Both the position numbers and the translations under genes were made by a program. From JBCFBK01 sp038562555 (GTDB taxonomy: Bacteria; Bacteroidota; Bacteroidia; Bacteroidales; Prolixibacteraceae), in NCBI GenBank assembly GCA_038562555.1, contig JBCFBK010000062.1, positions 1-30,424 on the forward strand: a DNA stretch of 30,424 nt, written 5' to 3'. Under the pieces are notes generated by a model. The model searched no databases. It saw only the letters and a list, made by a program, of their open reading frames with translations, and had not been told where the DNA came from. Shown here piece after piece: positions 23,317 through 30,424 of this stretch (its first letter is position 1; each line of letters opens with the position of its first letter).

Positions 23317-23364
23317 GCTGTCACAACTGCCTGGCATAGAGTTTAATAAACTGGTGCTGTCACA
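23317..23364 (+). repeat. Direct repeat GCTGTCACA upstream of susC
   Basis: Two copies of GCTGTCACA (23317-23325 and 23356-23364), 39 bases apart, in the 131-base gap between fecR and susC. The second is part of a small GGTG/CACC hairpin. The spacing, near four helical turns, would suit a dimeric regulator, but chance is not excluded. Confidence 0.4.
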
Positions 23365-23397
23365 CCAATTCATTATTAATCAACAACACACAAATGT

Positions 23398-26300
23398 ATG
23401 AAAAAAAGTGAATGGACTTACCCGTGGTATGTCCGGGTAAAACAAAAAATGTTTTTAAAAATGAAGTTGACCCTAATGATCCTGTTTTTAGGAATGATGC
23501 AGGTATCGGCTACGGTTTATTCGCAGTCGACCAGGCTGAGTTACGATTTTCAGAATAAGCGGATCTCCGAGATTCTCAACGAGATAGAAGAAACGACCGA
23601 TTTCCGGTTTTTCTATCAGCGGGAGCAGGTGGACGTTGATCGCAGGGTTAACCTGCAGGTTACGAATAAAAACGTCGAGGAGATCCTGAATACACTTTTT
23701 CAGAACCAGGGTATTTCCTACCGGGTTATGGAGGATAACCTGATCCTGCTGACGGCTGAGCAAAAGGTTGCGCAACAGCCCCAGTCTGTCAGAGGGAAGG
23801 TTCTCAATGCGGAGGGCGAGCCTATTCCGGGAGCAACCGTAATGGTGAAAGGAACGAGTAACGGAACCATTTCAGACCCCGACGGGAATTACAGGCTAAT
23901 GGATGTGCCTGGGAATGCCACGCTCGTGTTCTCGTTTGTGGGGATGAAATCAAAGGAAGTGGCAGTGGCCGGACAAACGGCTGTCAATGTCCGCCTTGAG
24001 GAGGAAACGATCGGTCTGGAAGAAGTTGTTGCGATTGGATACGGAACGCAACGCAAATCGGATGCCACGGGATCAATCTCCGTAGCTACAGCCGATGATA
24101 TCTTAAAGGCGACACCGTTTAATGCGCTGGCCGGACTGAAGGGAAAGGTTTCGGGCGTCAATATTTTTACCAACTCGGGCCAGCCGGGCGGACCAACGCG
24201 TGTGATGATCCGCGGTATCGGGACCATCAACTCTTCCTCCAATCCGTTGTATGTTGTTGACGGTGTGGTTATGGAAGATTTTCAGTTCCTGAACCCGAAC
24301 GATATTGAGCGGGTTGACGTTTTAAAAGATGCTTCAGCCACAGCTATCTATGGTGCCCGTGGAGCGAATGGCGTGATTATGGTGACCACAAAACGGGGCA
24401 TCAAGGGCAAAGGCGCCCAGGTTAGCTATAACGGATCGGTAAGCGTAAGTCACAAAGCCAGTAAAATGGACGTTATGAATGCGGCTGAATTTATGGAAGC
24501 GATGGATATCAGTTTTGAGAATGATAAAAAGTGGTACGGTGGAACGACTTCGTTTACGGTTGATGATCCAAATCTGTTCGATTCATCAGGAAACCCCCTG
24601 TATGATACCGATTGGCAGGATGAGGCAACGCGCGAAGCAATCTCACACAATCATCAGCTCAGCATCCAGCAGGGTGGCGAGAATTCGTCAGTGGGTGCCT
24701 TTTTGAACTACACCGATCAGCAGGGAGTTATGCTGAATACGTATATGAAGCGTGTAAATGCCAAGATGACCTACGATGCTACTCCCGTAAAATGGCTATC
24801 CACGGGTGTGAACCTGCTCGTTAACCATACCTGGCAGAATGACACGGACGAAGGTGGCGGTAGCCAGGTGGCACGCCGTACAATGATCGAAATGCCGGCA
24901 ATTTTTCCGGTGAAATGGCCTGACGGGTCGTGGGTACACTCCCAGTCGACCAACGATTTCAGCTTCGAAGCCATGGCCAACCCGGTACATCTGCTGGAAA
25001 CACAGGAACGGATGCGTTACCGGACACAGATTTTCGGGAATGCCCAGTTGACTTTCCATCTTCTTCCGGGCCTTGATCTGAGAACCCAGTTTGGTGTGGA
25101 CTACCATTTCAGGAAGTGGAGGGAATATTCTCCGAATGACCTGATCAATATTTCTGCTCCCAACGGTTACGCTTTTATGAGTGACACGCAGCAGTTCTAC
25201 TGGCAGGAAGAAACCTATCTGACGTATACGAAAAACTTCGACAAGCACCGCATCAACGCCATGGCCGGTTTGTCATGGCAGGAAAGGACCTATAACTATA
25301 TGAGCATGTCGGCTACCGGCTTTGAAGACAACTCCTTTAGCTATTATAATCTGGGCGCAGCAACAAACCCGGGCGATCCCACGTCTAATTACGAACGCTG
25401 GGCGATGAATTCTTACTTTGTGCGGGGCGCGTATACCTACAACGATAAATACATGGCCACCGTAACTGCCCGTATCGACGGTTCTTCGAAGTTTGGTGAA
25501 AATAACAAATATGCCTTCTTCCCCTCTGTTGGATTAGGCTGGCTTGTTTCGCAGGAAGATTTTATGAGCGACATGACCTTTATCGATCAGTTGAAGCTTC
25601 ATGCCAGTTATGGTGTGACCGGAAACAGCGAGATCCCTGTTTATCGCTCGCTGGCCATTATCACGTCAGGAACCAACCTGATTGACGGCGTCCGCCAATC
25701 GACCGCTTATGCCGACCGGTTGGCCAATCCCAATCTGAAATGGGAAAAGACAAACCAGTTTGATATTGGGTTCAATCTCAATATGTTCAAAAACAAACTG
25801 AATTTTGACGCTTCCTATTATTACAAGTTAACCACCGATTTGCTCCTCGACTCACCGGTTCCGCACAGCACGGGTTTCACTTCAATCTATGAGAATATCG
25901 GCGAAGTTGCCAACTACGGGATCGACTTCATGGTCAACTCGGTTAACATGCAATCAGATAATTTCTCCTGGACGACCACACTGAATCTCAATTACAACAA
26001 GAATGAGATCAAGAAACTGGGGCAAAATGACGAGGATATTTTGCCTGGCCCCAACTGGGTTTCGGGAAGTCAGACCATTCTCCGCGTGGGCGAATCGCTG
26101 AGTTCTTTCTGGGGCTACGAACGACTGGGTGTATGGACGGAGGAAGAACGTACTGAAGCAGAAGCCGCCGGTGCAAAAGTAGGACAGGCAAAGCGCTCAG
26201 CAGCGAAAACAATTCTTGGAAAAGGTATTCCTGATCTGACGGGAAGCCTGATCAATACCTTTAACTACAAGAATTTTGATCTGACCGTCGATTTGCAGTT

Positions 26301-26742
26301 TGTACTGGGAGTTGACATCTTACAGCAGTTTTACCATTCGGCCGAGGACCGTTTCGGTTATACCAGCGGTTTGGCGTCGATCTTGTATGAAGGCTATGAT
26401 GGCACGAATCCAAACACCATGGTTCAGGCGATCCGGAATGCTAACCTGTCGGGGCAAAGCTCTGAAGTAGATTCTCACTGGGTCGCTGATGGTTCTTACC
26501 TGAGGGGAAGCCTGATCCAGGTCGGTTATAATTTTGAAGCTGCCACTTTGCGGGCCATGCGGCTTTCAGCGCTGCGGGTATATGCATCGGTCGAAAATGC
26601 GTTTGTGATCCATTCAGACGATTTTCAGGGATTTGATCCGGAAGGAACTTCCCAGGGTGACAACCAGTGGGGACAGAACATGTTCTTTTACCAGTACCCG
26701 AAGCCAAGAACCATTTCGCTGGGTGTGAATGTCACATTTTAA
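23398..26742 (+). CDS. SusC/RagA family TonB-linked outer-membrane transporter with STN domain
   Basis: The 1114-residue protein begins with an extended signal region (cleavage likely after ATVYSQ, about 42). It has an STN signalling domain (about 47-122), a carboxypeptidase-regulatory-like domain (about 130-205, VRGKVLNAEGEPIPGATVMV), a TonB box/plug region (EEVVAIGYGTQRKSDATGSI through NPLYVVDGV) and a C-terminal beta-barrel ending in Phe (SLGVNVTF). It imports an oligosaccharide together with the SusD lipoprotein encoded next. The STN domain implies trans-envelope signalling to FecR. Downstream GH92 suggests a mannose-containing glycan. The gap to susD is 21 bases. Confidence 0.96.
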   Translation: MKKSEWTYPWYVRVKQKMFLKMKLTLMILFLGMMQVSATVYSQSTRLSYDFQNKRISEILNEIEETTDFRFFYQREQVDVDRRVNLQVTNKNVEEILNTLFQNQGISYRVMEDNLILLTAEQKVAQQPQSVRGKVLNAEGEPIPGATVMVKGTSNGTISDPDGNYRLMDVPGNATLVFSFVGMKSKEVAVAGQTAVNVRLEEETIGLEEVVAIGYGTQRKSDATGSISVATADDILKATPFNALAGLKGKVSGVNIFTNSGQPGGPTRVMIRGIGTINSSSNPLYVVDGVVMEDFQFLNPNDIERVDVLKDASATAIYGARGANGVIMVTTKRGIKGKGAQVSYNGSVSVSHKASKMDVMNAAEFMEAMDISFENDKKWYGGTTSFTVDDPNLFDSSGNPLYDTDWQDEATREAISHNHQLSIQQGGENSSVGAFLNYTDQQGVMLNTYMKRVNAKMTYDATPVKWLSTGVNLLVNHTWQNDTDEGGGSQVARRTMIEMPAIFPVKWPDGSWVHSQSTNDFSFEAMANPVHLLETQERMRYRTQIFGNAQLTFHLLPGLDLRTQFGVDYHFRKWREYSPNDLINISAPNGYAFMSDTQQFYWQEETYLTYTKNFDKHRINAMAGLSWQERTYNYMSMSATGFEDNSFSYYNLGAATNPGDPTSNYERWAMNSYFVRGAYTYNDKYMATVTARIDGSSKFGENNKYAFFPSVGLGWLVSQEDFMSDMTFIDQLKLHASYGVTGNSEIPVYRSLAIITSGTNLIDGVRQSTAYADRLANPNLKWEKTNQFDIGFNLNMFKNKLNFDASYYYKLTTDLLLDSPVPHSTGFTSIYENIGEVANYGIDFMVNSVNMQSDNFSWTTTLNLNYNKNEIKKLGQNDEDILPGPNWVSGSQTILRVGESLSSFWGYERLGVWTEEERTEAEAAGAKVGQAKRSAAKTILGKGIPDLTGSLINTFNYKNFDLTVDLQFVLGVDILQQFYHSAEDRFGYTSGLASILYEGYDGTNPNTMVQAIRNANLSGQSSEVDSHWVADGSYLRGSLIQVGYNFEAATLRAMRLSALRVYASVENAFVIHSDDFQGFDPEGTSQGDNQWGQNMFFYQYPKPRTISLGVNVTF

Positions 26743-26763
26743 TAACCTTTAAGTCAAACGAAA

Positions 26764-28368
26764 ATGAAAATAAAGAAAATAATATATGGACTCATGTTTG
26801 GCGGCACCTTGTTAACGTCTGTATCGTGCAGCGAATTCCTGGAGGAGGAGCCCCGGACCAATTTGAGTACTGATCAGTATTTCACAAGTCCCGTTCATGC
26901 TTCCAGTGCGGTAAATGCATTGTACAGAACCGGCGCTCCCTCCTTCTACACCAATGGTGGGGTCTATTTTCCGCAAATCGCGTCAGAGGGGGGATATCTG
27001 TCAGGCTTTTTCGACAATGAATATAAAGGGCAGGAAGTGGTTGCCGATTACAGTCAGAAGTTATCCATAACGAGCAAAAACATCGCCGGATTTATGGATG
27101 GCGTGTGGGATGGCGCTTACGGCGCGATCTCACGGGCAAACCGAGCTATTAAATATATACCGGCGATACCCGATATGGACGAAGCGGACGCCACGAACCT
27201 GATTGCTGAAGCGAAATTTTTCCGCGGCTTTAATTATTTTTACCTGGTAAAATTCTTTGGAGACGTGCCTTTAATCCTGGAACCCTACGATTCCAAAGAA
27301 AACCTGTATGTGGCAAGAACCCCGGCTGCGGAGGTATATGCGCAAATCGTCACAGACCTGACAGATGCTGTTGCCGGTTTGCCCGATCTGGCATTCGCCG
27401 ACAATTCACACCGCATCACCAAAAATACGGCTGAGATGGCACTGGCACACGTTCATCTGGTTATGAGCGGTTTCCCGGTTCAGGCCGATCATTATGCAGC
27501 TGCGGCAACTGCCGCGAGGAATGTGATCAGCCGGGGAAAACACAGCCTGATCACCCATGTTAATACCGGAGCAGGAAGCGCATACAATGTGATCCGTACC
27601 CAGGATGACAGTCCGGAGTATCTCTATAACTTCGAGTACGAGCCGAGTATCGCAACCAATAACGGCCGTGTTCAGACCAGCATGCCCAATGCGGTCTCAT
27701 CGCTTGGAGTACTAAAGTATTCCATTACCAATAATGCATACAGGCCTGTTAAGCAGTATATGAACGTATATGATCCTGTGCTTGACCTGCGCGTCAAGCA
27801 TCAGCAGTTTTTCCACTATTCTTATACGTATACCAAGGACGGGCAAACCACTACCTATACTTTCCCTGACGATAAAACGCCGGGGGCCTGGGTATGGTAT
27901 GAAGAGGAAGCAGCTTTAAATACGGGCCAGAGCGGTAAAGACTTTACGATCTACCGGTACGCCGAATTGCTGCTGATCGCTGCGGAGGCAATTGCCCGTT
28001 CGGAAGGCGTGACAGCAGAAGCTGTGCAGTACCTGACTGATGTCAGGGCCAGGGCCTATACAACTACCCCCCGGGCAACAATCGTAGCGTCTTTAAGTGC
28101 TTTAGGAGTGGATGCTTTTGTTCAGCAGGTGTGGATTGAGCGCATGCGCGAACTGGTATATGATTTCCGCATCTGGGAAGACATTCAGCGTACGCGTAAA
28201 TATCCGGTGACGAATAATGCCACACCAGGGGTTGTCACTTTTGTTGACGTTGTGGGTGCCGTAAACCCCTGGGGACAAACGTTCCAGGAAAAGCATTTGC
28301 TGTGGCCCATATCGGACAATGAAATGCAGCGGAATCCTTCTTTGGTACAGAATCCGGGTTACGAGTAA
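26764..28368 (+). CDS. RagB/SusD family glycan-binding outer-membrane lipoprotein
   Basis: The 534-residue lipoprotein has a lipobox ending LLTSVSC with Cys22; the acidic SEFLEEE following the cysteine is like the export signal of surface-exposed Bacteroidota lipoproteins. The SusD-like N-terminal domain (PRTNLSTDQYF, LYRTGAP), the TPR helices (AEAKFFRGFNYFYLVKFFGDVPL) and the C-terminal RagB/SusD domain (YRYAELLLIAAEAIARSEG, WIERMRELVYDFRIWEDIQR, NEMQRNPSLVQNPGY) are all seen. It should form the lid on the SusC barrel and bind the glycan. It is cotranscribed with susC and followed by a terminator. Confidence 0.96.
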   Translation: MKIKKIIYGLMFGGTLLTSVSCSEFLEEEPRTNLSTDQYFTSPVHASSAVNALYRTGAPSFYTNGGVYFPQIASEGGYLSGFFDNEYKGQEVVADYSQKLSITSKNIAGFMDGVWDGAYGAISRANRAIKYIPAIPDMDEADATNLIAEAKFFRGFNYFYLVKFFGDVPLILEPYDSKENLYVARTPAAEVYAQIVTDLTDAVAGLPDLAFADNSHRITKNTAEMALAHVHLVMSGFPVQADHYAAAATAARNVISRGKHSLITHVNTGAGSAYNVIRTQDDSPEYLYNFEYEPSIATNNGRVQTSMPNAVSSLGVLKYSITNNAYRPVKQYMNVYDPVLDLRVKHQQFFHYSYTYTKDGQTTTYTFPDDKTPGAWVWYEEEAALNTGQSGKDFTIYRYAELLLIAAEAIARSEGVTAEAVQYLTDVRARAYTTTPRATIVASLSALGVDAFVQQVWIERMRELVYDFRIWEDIQRTRKYPVTNNATPGVVTFVDVVGAVNPWGQTFQEKHLLWPISDNEMQRNPSLVQNPGYE

Positions 28369-28465
28369 TGAGCTGTTTTCCCGGGAAGCGTGAATTTTCA
28401 GGCATGGCAGGAATTTTCACTTCAATGAGAGAGATTCCTGTTTTAGCCTGAATAAATAAGTCATC

Positions 28466-28499
28466 AATAAGCACCGTCAATTTTTTGGCGGTGCTTATT
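28466..28499 (+). terminator. Terminator after susD
   Basis: AATAAGCACCG (28466-28476) pairs with CGGTGCTTATT (28489-28499), 11 bp, with a T-rich 12-base loop. It lies about 100 bases after the susD stop and separates susCD from the GH92 gene; leakage could still couple them. Confidence 0.75.
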
Positions 28500-28510
28500 T
28501 GTAAAATTCC

Positions 28511-28518
28511 TATCTTTC
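28511..28518 (+). promoter_or_regulatory. Possible -7 element of the GH92 gene
   Basis: TATCTTTC, one mismatch from TAnnTTTG, 32 bases before the ATG. It suggests the mannosidase gene can be transcribed on its own after the susD terminator. Confidence 0.35.
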
Positions 28519-28550
28519 GCAAGCTAATTTTTACAAGATTAAATACTGCC

Positions 28551-30424
28551 ATGAGGATGAGAACGATTTTATTTGCTTTTATTTTTATTGTGACAGCGCT
28601 GTCTGCAGGGGCTCAGAAATTGCAGCCGGTCGATTATGTGAATACGCTGATGGGTACCGACTCGGAGTTTAAACTCTCGAACGGGAATACGTATCCGGCT
28701 ATTGCCTTGCCCTGGGGAATGAATTTTTGGACCCCGCAGACCAACAAGATGGGCGACGGGTGGGTTTACGGTTATGATGCCAATAAGATCCAGGGATTTA
28801 AACAGACTCATCAGCCCAGCCCGTGGATCAATGACTACGGACAATTTTCACTTTTCCCCCTGACGGGAGAACTAAAGCTGAAAGGAGAGGACCGGGCAAG
28901 CTGGTTTTCACATAAGGCAGAAACTGCCAGGCCCCATTACTACCGGGTATATCTGGCCGACTATGACGTTGTCACCGAGATTACGCCTACCGAACGGGCA
29001 GCGATGTTTCGTTTTACTTTTCCCGAGAATGAGCAATCGTATGTGCTTGTCGATGCATTCGACCGGGGATCGTATGTAAAGCTGATCCCGTCCCAAAATA
29101 AAGTGATTGGTTACACCACCCGTAACAGTGGTGGTGTTCCTGATAATTTCAAGAACTATTTCGTAATTGTTTTCGACAAGCCTTTTGCTAAAGCGGATGT
29201 GTGGAGCGCCGATAAGGTGATTTCAGGAAAGTCTGAATTGAAGGAGAATCACGCCGGTGCTGCCATCCAGTTTAAAACAAAAAAAGGCGAACAAATCCAT
29301 GCACGGGTGGCCTCGTCTTTTATCAGTTATGATCAGGCTGAACTGAACCTGAAAGAACTTGGTCAGGATTCCTTTGATCAGGTGAAAGAAAAGGGAGAAG
29401 CCGCCTGGAACAAAGAGCTCTCACGCATTGTAGTGGAAGGCGGTTCTGACGACCAGATCAAAACCTTTTATTCGGCTTTGTACCGCGTGTTGCTTTTTCC
29501 GAGGAAGTTTTATGAGATCAATGCAAAAGGTGACGTGGTGCATTACAGTCCCTATAACGGCGAGGTGTTGCCCGGATACATGTTCACCGACAACGGCTTC
29601 TGGGACACCTTCCGGGCCGTATTCCCGTTCTTCAACCTGATGTACCCGTCGTTGAATGAAAAAATACAGGAAGGCCTGGCTAATGCCTACAAGGAAAGCG
29701 GCTGGCTGCCGGAGTGGGCGAGCCCGGGGCACCGCGACTGCATGATCGGTTCCAATTCGGCGACACTTATTGCCGATGCTTATCTGAAAGGCTTAAAAGG
29801 CTACGATATTGAGACGCTCTGGGAAGCCGTAGTGAAAAATTCAAATCACGAAGGCCCGCTGACGTCAGTGGGACGTTTTGGCGTGGATTATTACAACAAG
29901 CTGGGGTATGTCCCATACGACGTGAAGAAGAATGAGAATGTCGCCCGTACACTCGAATATGCGTTTGCCGATTTTTGCATTTATAAACTTGGCAAAGCGC
30001 TGGGTAAGCCTGAAAGTGAGATTTCCGTTTTTGCAAAACGGTCGCAGAATTATAAAAATGTGTTTGACAAGGAGACCAACCTGATGCGCGGACGTAACGA
30101 GGACGGCAGTTTTCAGAAACCGTTTAGTCCGTTTAAATGGGGAGATGCTTTCACCGAGGGAAACAGCTGGCATTATACCTGGTCGGTCTTTCACGATGTT
30201 CAGGGATTGGTTGATTTGATGGGCGGAAAAGATAAATTCGTCAATATGCTCGATTCGGTCTTTGTGGTTCCACCCGTATTCGATGATTCTTATTACGGAC
30301 AGGTCATCCATGAGATCCGCGAGATGCAGATCATGAATATGGGAAATTACGCGCACGGCAATCAGCCAATCCAGCATATGATTTACCTTTATAATTACGC
30401 CGGTCAGCCCTGGAAAACGCAGTA
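28551..30424 (+). CDS. GH92 family alpha-mannosidase, 3' end cut by window edge
   Basis: The frame is open from ATG 28551 to the window end (624 codons; GH92 enzymes are usually 730-780). A signal peptide (MRMRTILFAFIFIVTALSAGAQ) is followed by the N-terminal beta-sandwich (DYVNTLMGTDSEFKLSNGNTYPA) and the (alpha/alpha)6 catalytic barrel: FWDTFRAVFPFFNLMYPS, SPGHRDCMIGSNSATLIADAY, and TEGNSWHYTWSVFHDV, in which Glu536 is the expected general acid. The catalytic-base motif GNDDxGQMS lies beyond the window edge. GH92 enzymes are calcium-dependent exo-acting alpha-mannosidases, often alpha-1,2 but also 1,3, 1,4 or 1,6; the linkage cannot be told here. Location is probably the periplasm. Confidence 0.93.
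   Translation, partial: MRMRTILFAFIFIVTALSAGAQKLQPVDYVNTLMGTDSEFKLSNGNTYPAIALPWGMNFWTPQTNKMGDGWVYGYDANKIQGFKQTHQPSPWINDYGQFSLFPLTGELKLKGEDRASWFSHKAETARPHYYRVYLADYDVVTEITPTERAAMFRFTFPENEQSYVLVDAFDRGSYVKLIPSQNKVIGYTTRNSGGVPDNFKNYFVIVFDKPFAKADVWSADKVISGKSELKENHAGAAIQFKTKKGEQIHARVASSFISYDQAELNLKELGQDSFDQVKEKGEAAWNKELSRIVVEGGSDDQIKTFYSALYRVLLFPRKFYEINAKGDVVHYSPYNGEVLPGYMFTDNGFWDTFRAVFPFFNLMYPSLNEKIQEGLANAYKESGWLPEWASPGHRDCMIGSNSATLIADAYLKGLKGYDIETLWEAVVKNSNHEGPLTSVGRFGVDYYNKLGYVPYDVKKNENVARTLEYAFADFCIYKLGKALGKPESEISVFAKRSQNYKNVFDKETNLMRGRNEDGSFQKPFSPFKWGDAFTEGNSWHYTWSVFHDVQGLVDLMGGKDKFVNMLDSVFVVPPVFDDSYYGQVIHEIREMQIMNMGNYAHGNQPIQHMIYLYNYAGQPWKTQ

Noticed and set aside
28235..28552. 105-codon minus-strand frame across the end of susD
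   Set aside because: Overlaps the SusD C terminus and the terminator; no protein features.
1..30424. Mobile element or prophage insertion
   Set aside because: No transposase, integrase, phage gene, tRNA-linked attachment site or terminal inverted repeats were recognised.

Overview
The window looks like a chromosomal segment of a member of the Bacteroidota, probably class Bacteroidia. It carries a SusC/SusD pair with an STN domain, a FecR regulator, a GH92 mannosidase, a membrane pyrophosphatase, and several -7 elements of the Bacteroidota form TAnnTTTG (for example TACTTTTG, TATCTTTG, TATATTTG). There are no rRNA or tRNA genes, CRISPR arrays or insertion sequences that I can recognise. Every gene is intact except the two cut by the window edges: leuA on the left and the GH92 gene on the right.

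Left third (1-8267), all on the minus strand: branched-chain amino acid synthesis. The order in transcription is ilvD, ilvB, ilvN, ilvC, a strong terminator, a ZIP metal transporter, then leuA. The leaders are the most interesting part. Upstream of leuA is a short ORF rich in Ile/Leu codons, followed by mutually exclusive hairpins ending in a U-tract. Upstream of ilvD there are TWO such units in tandem, each with its own Ile/Leu/Val-rich leader peptide and its own terminator. In all three units the antiterminator arm overlaps the leader stop codon. This is the logic of ribosome-mediated attenuation, and the doubled version would test branched-chain aminoacyl-tRNA supply twice before ilvD is transcribed.

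Middle (8552-16879): a DoxX-family membrane protein; a class C penicillin-binding protein (DacB/PBP4 type); the fluoride channel CrcB/FluC; two paralogous small exported proteins sharing a C-terminal domain; an NtrC-type sigma-54 response regulator; a convergent hybrid histidine kinase (sensor-HisKA-HATPase-REC-Hpt) whose stop codon overlaps that of the regulator in one CTAG; and a DUF190 protein. Both small-protein genes are preceded by a nearly identical TTTTGGCAT element resembling the -24 half of a sigma-54 promoter, so they are candidate targets of the adjacent phosphorelay.

Right (17079-30424): enolase, a dihydroorotate dehydrogenase-like flavoprotein and a K+-dependent membrane pyrophosphatase form a metabolic block. 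It is followed by a polysaccharide-utilisation locus: fecR, susC (with STN transducer domain), susD, a terminator, and a GH92 alpha-mannosidase running off the window. The usual ECF sigma gene is absent next to fecR. The likely substrate is an alpha-mannan or high-mannose N-glycan.
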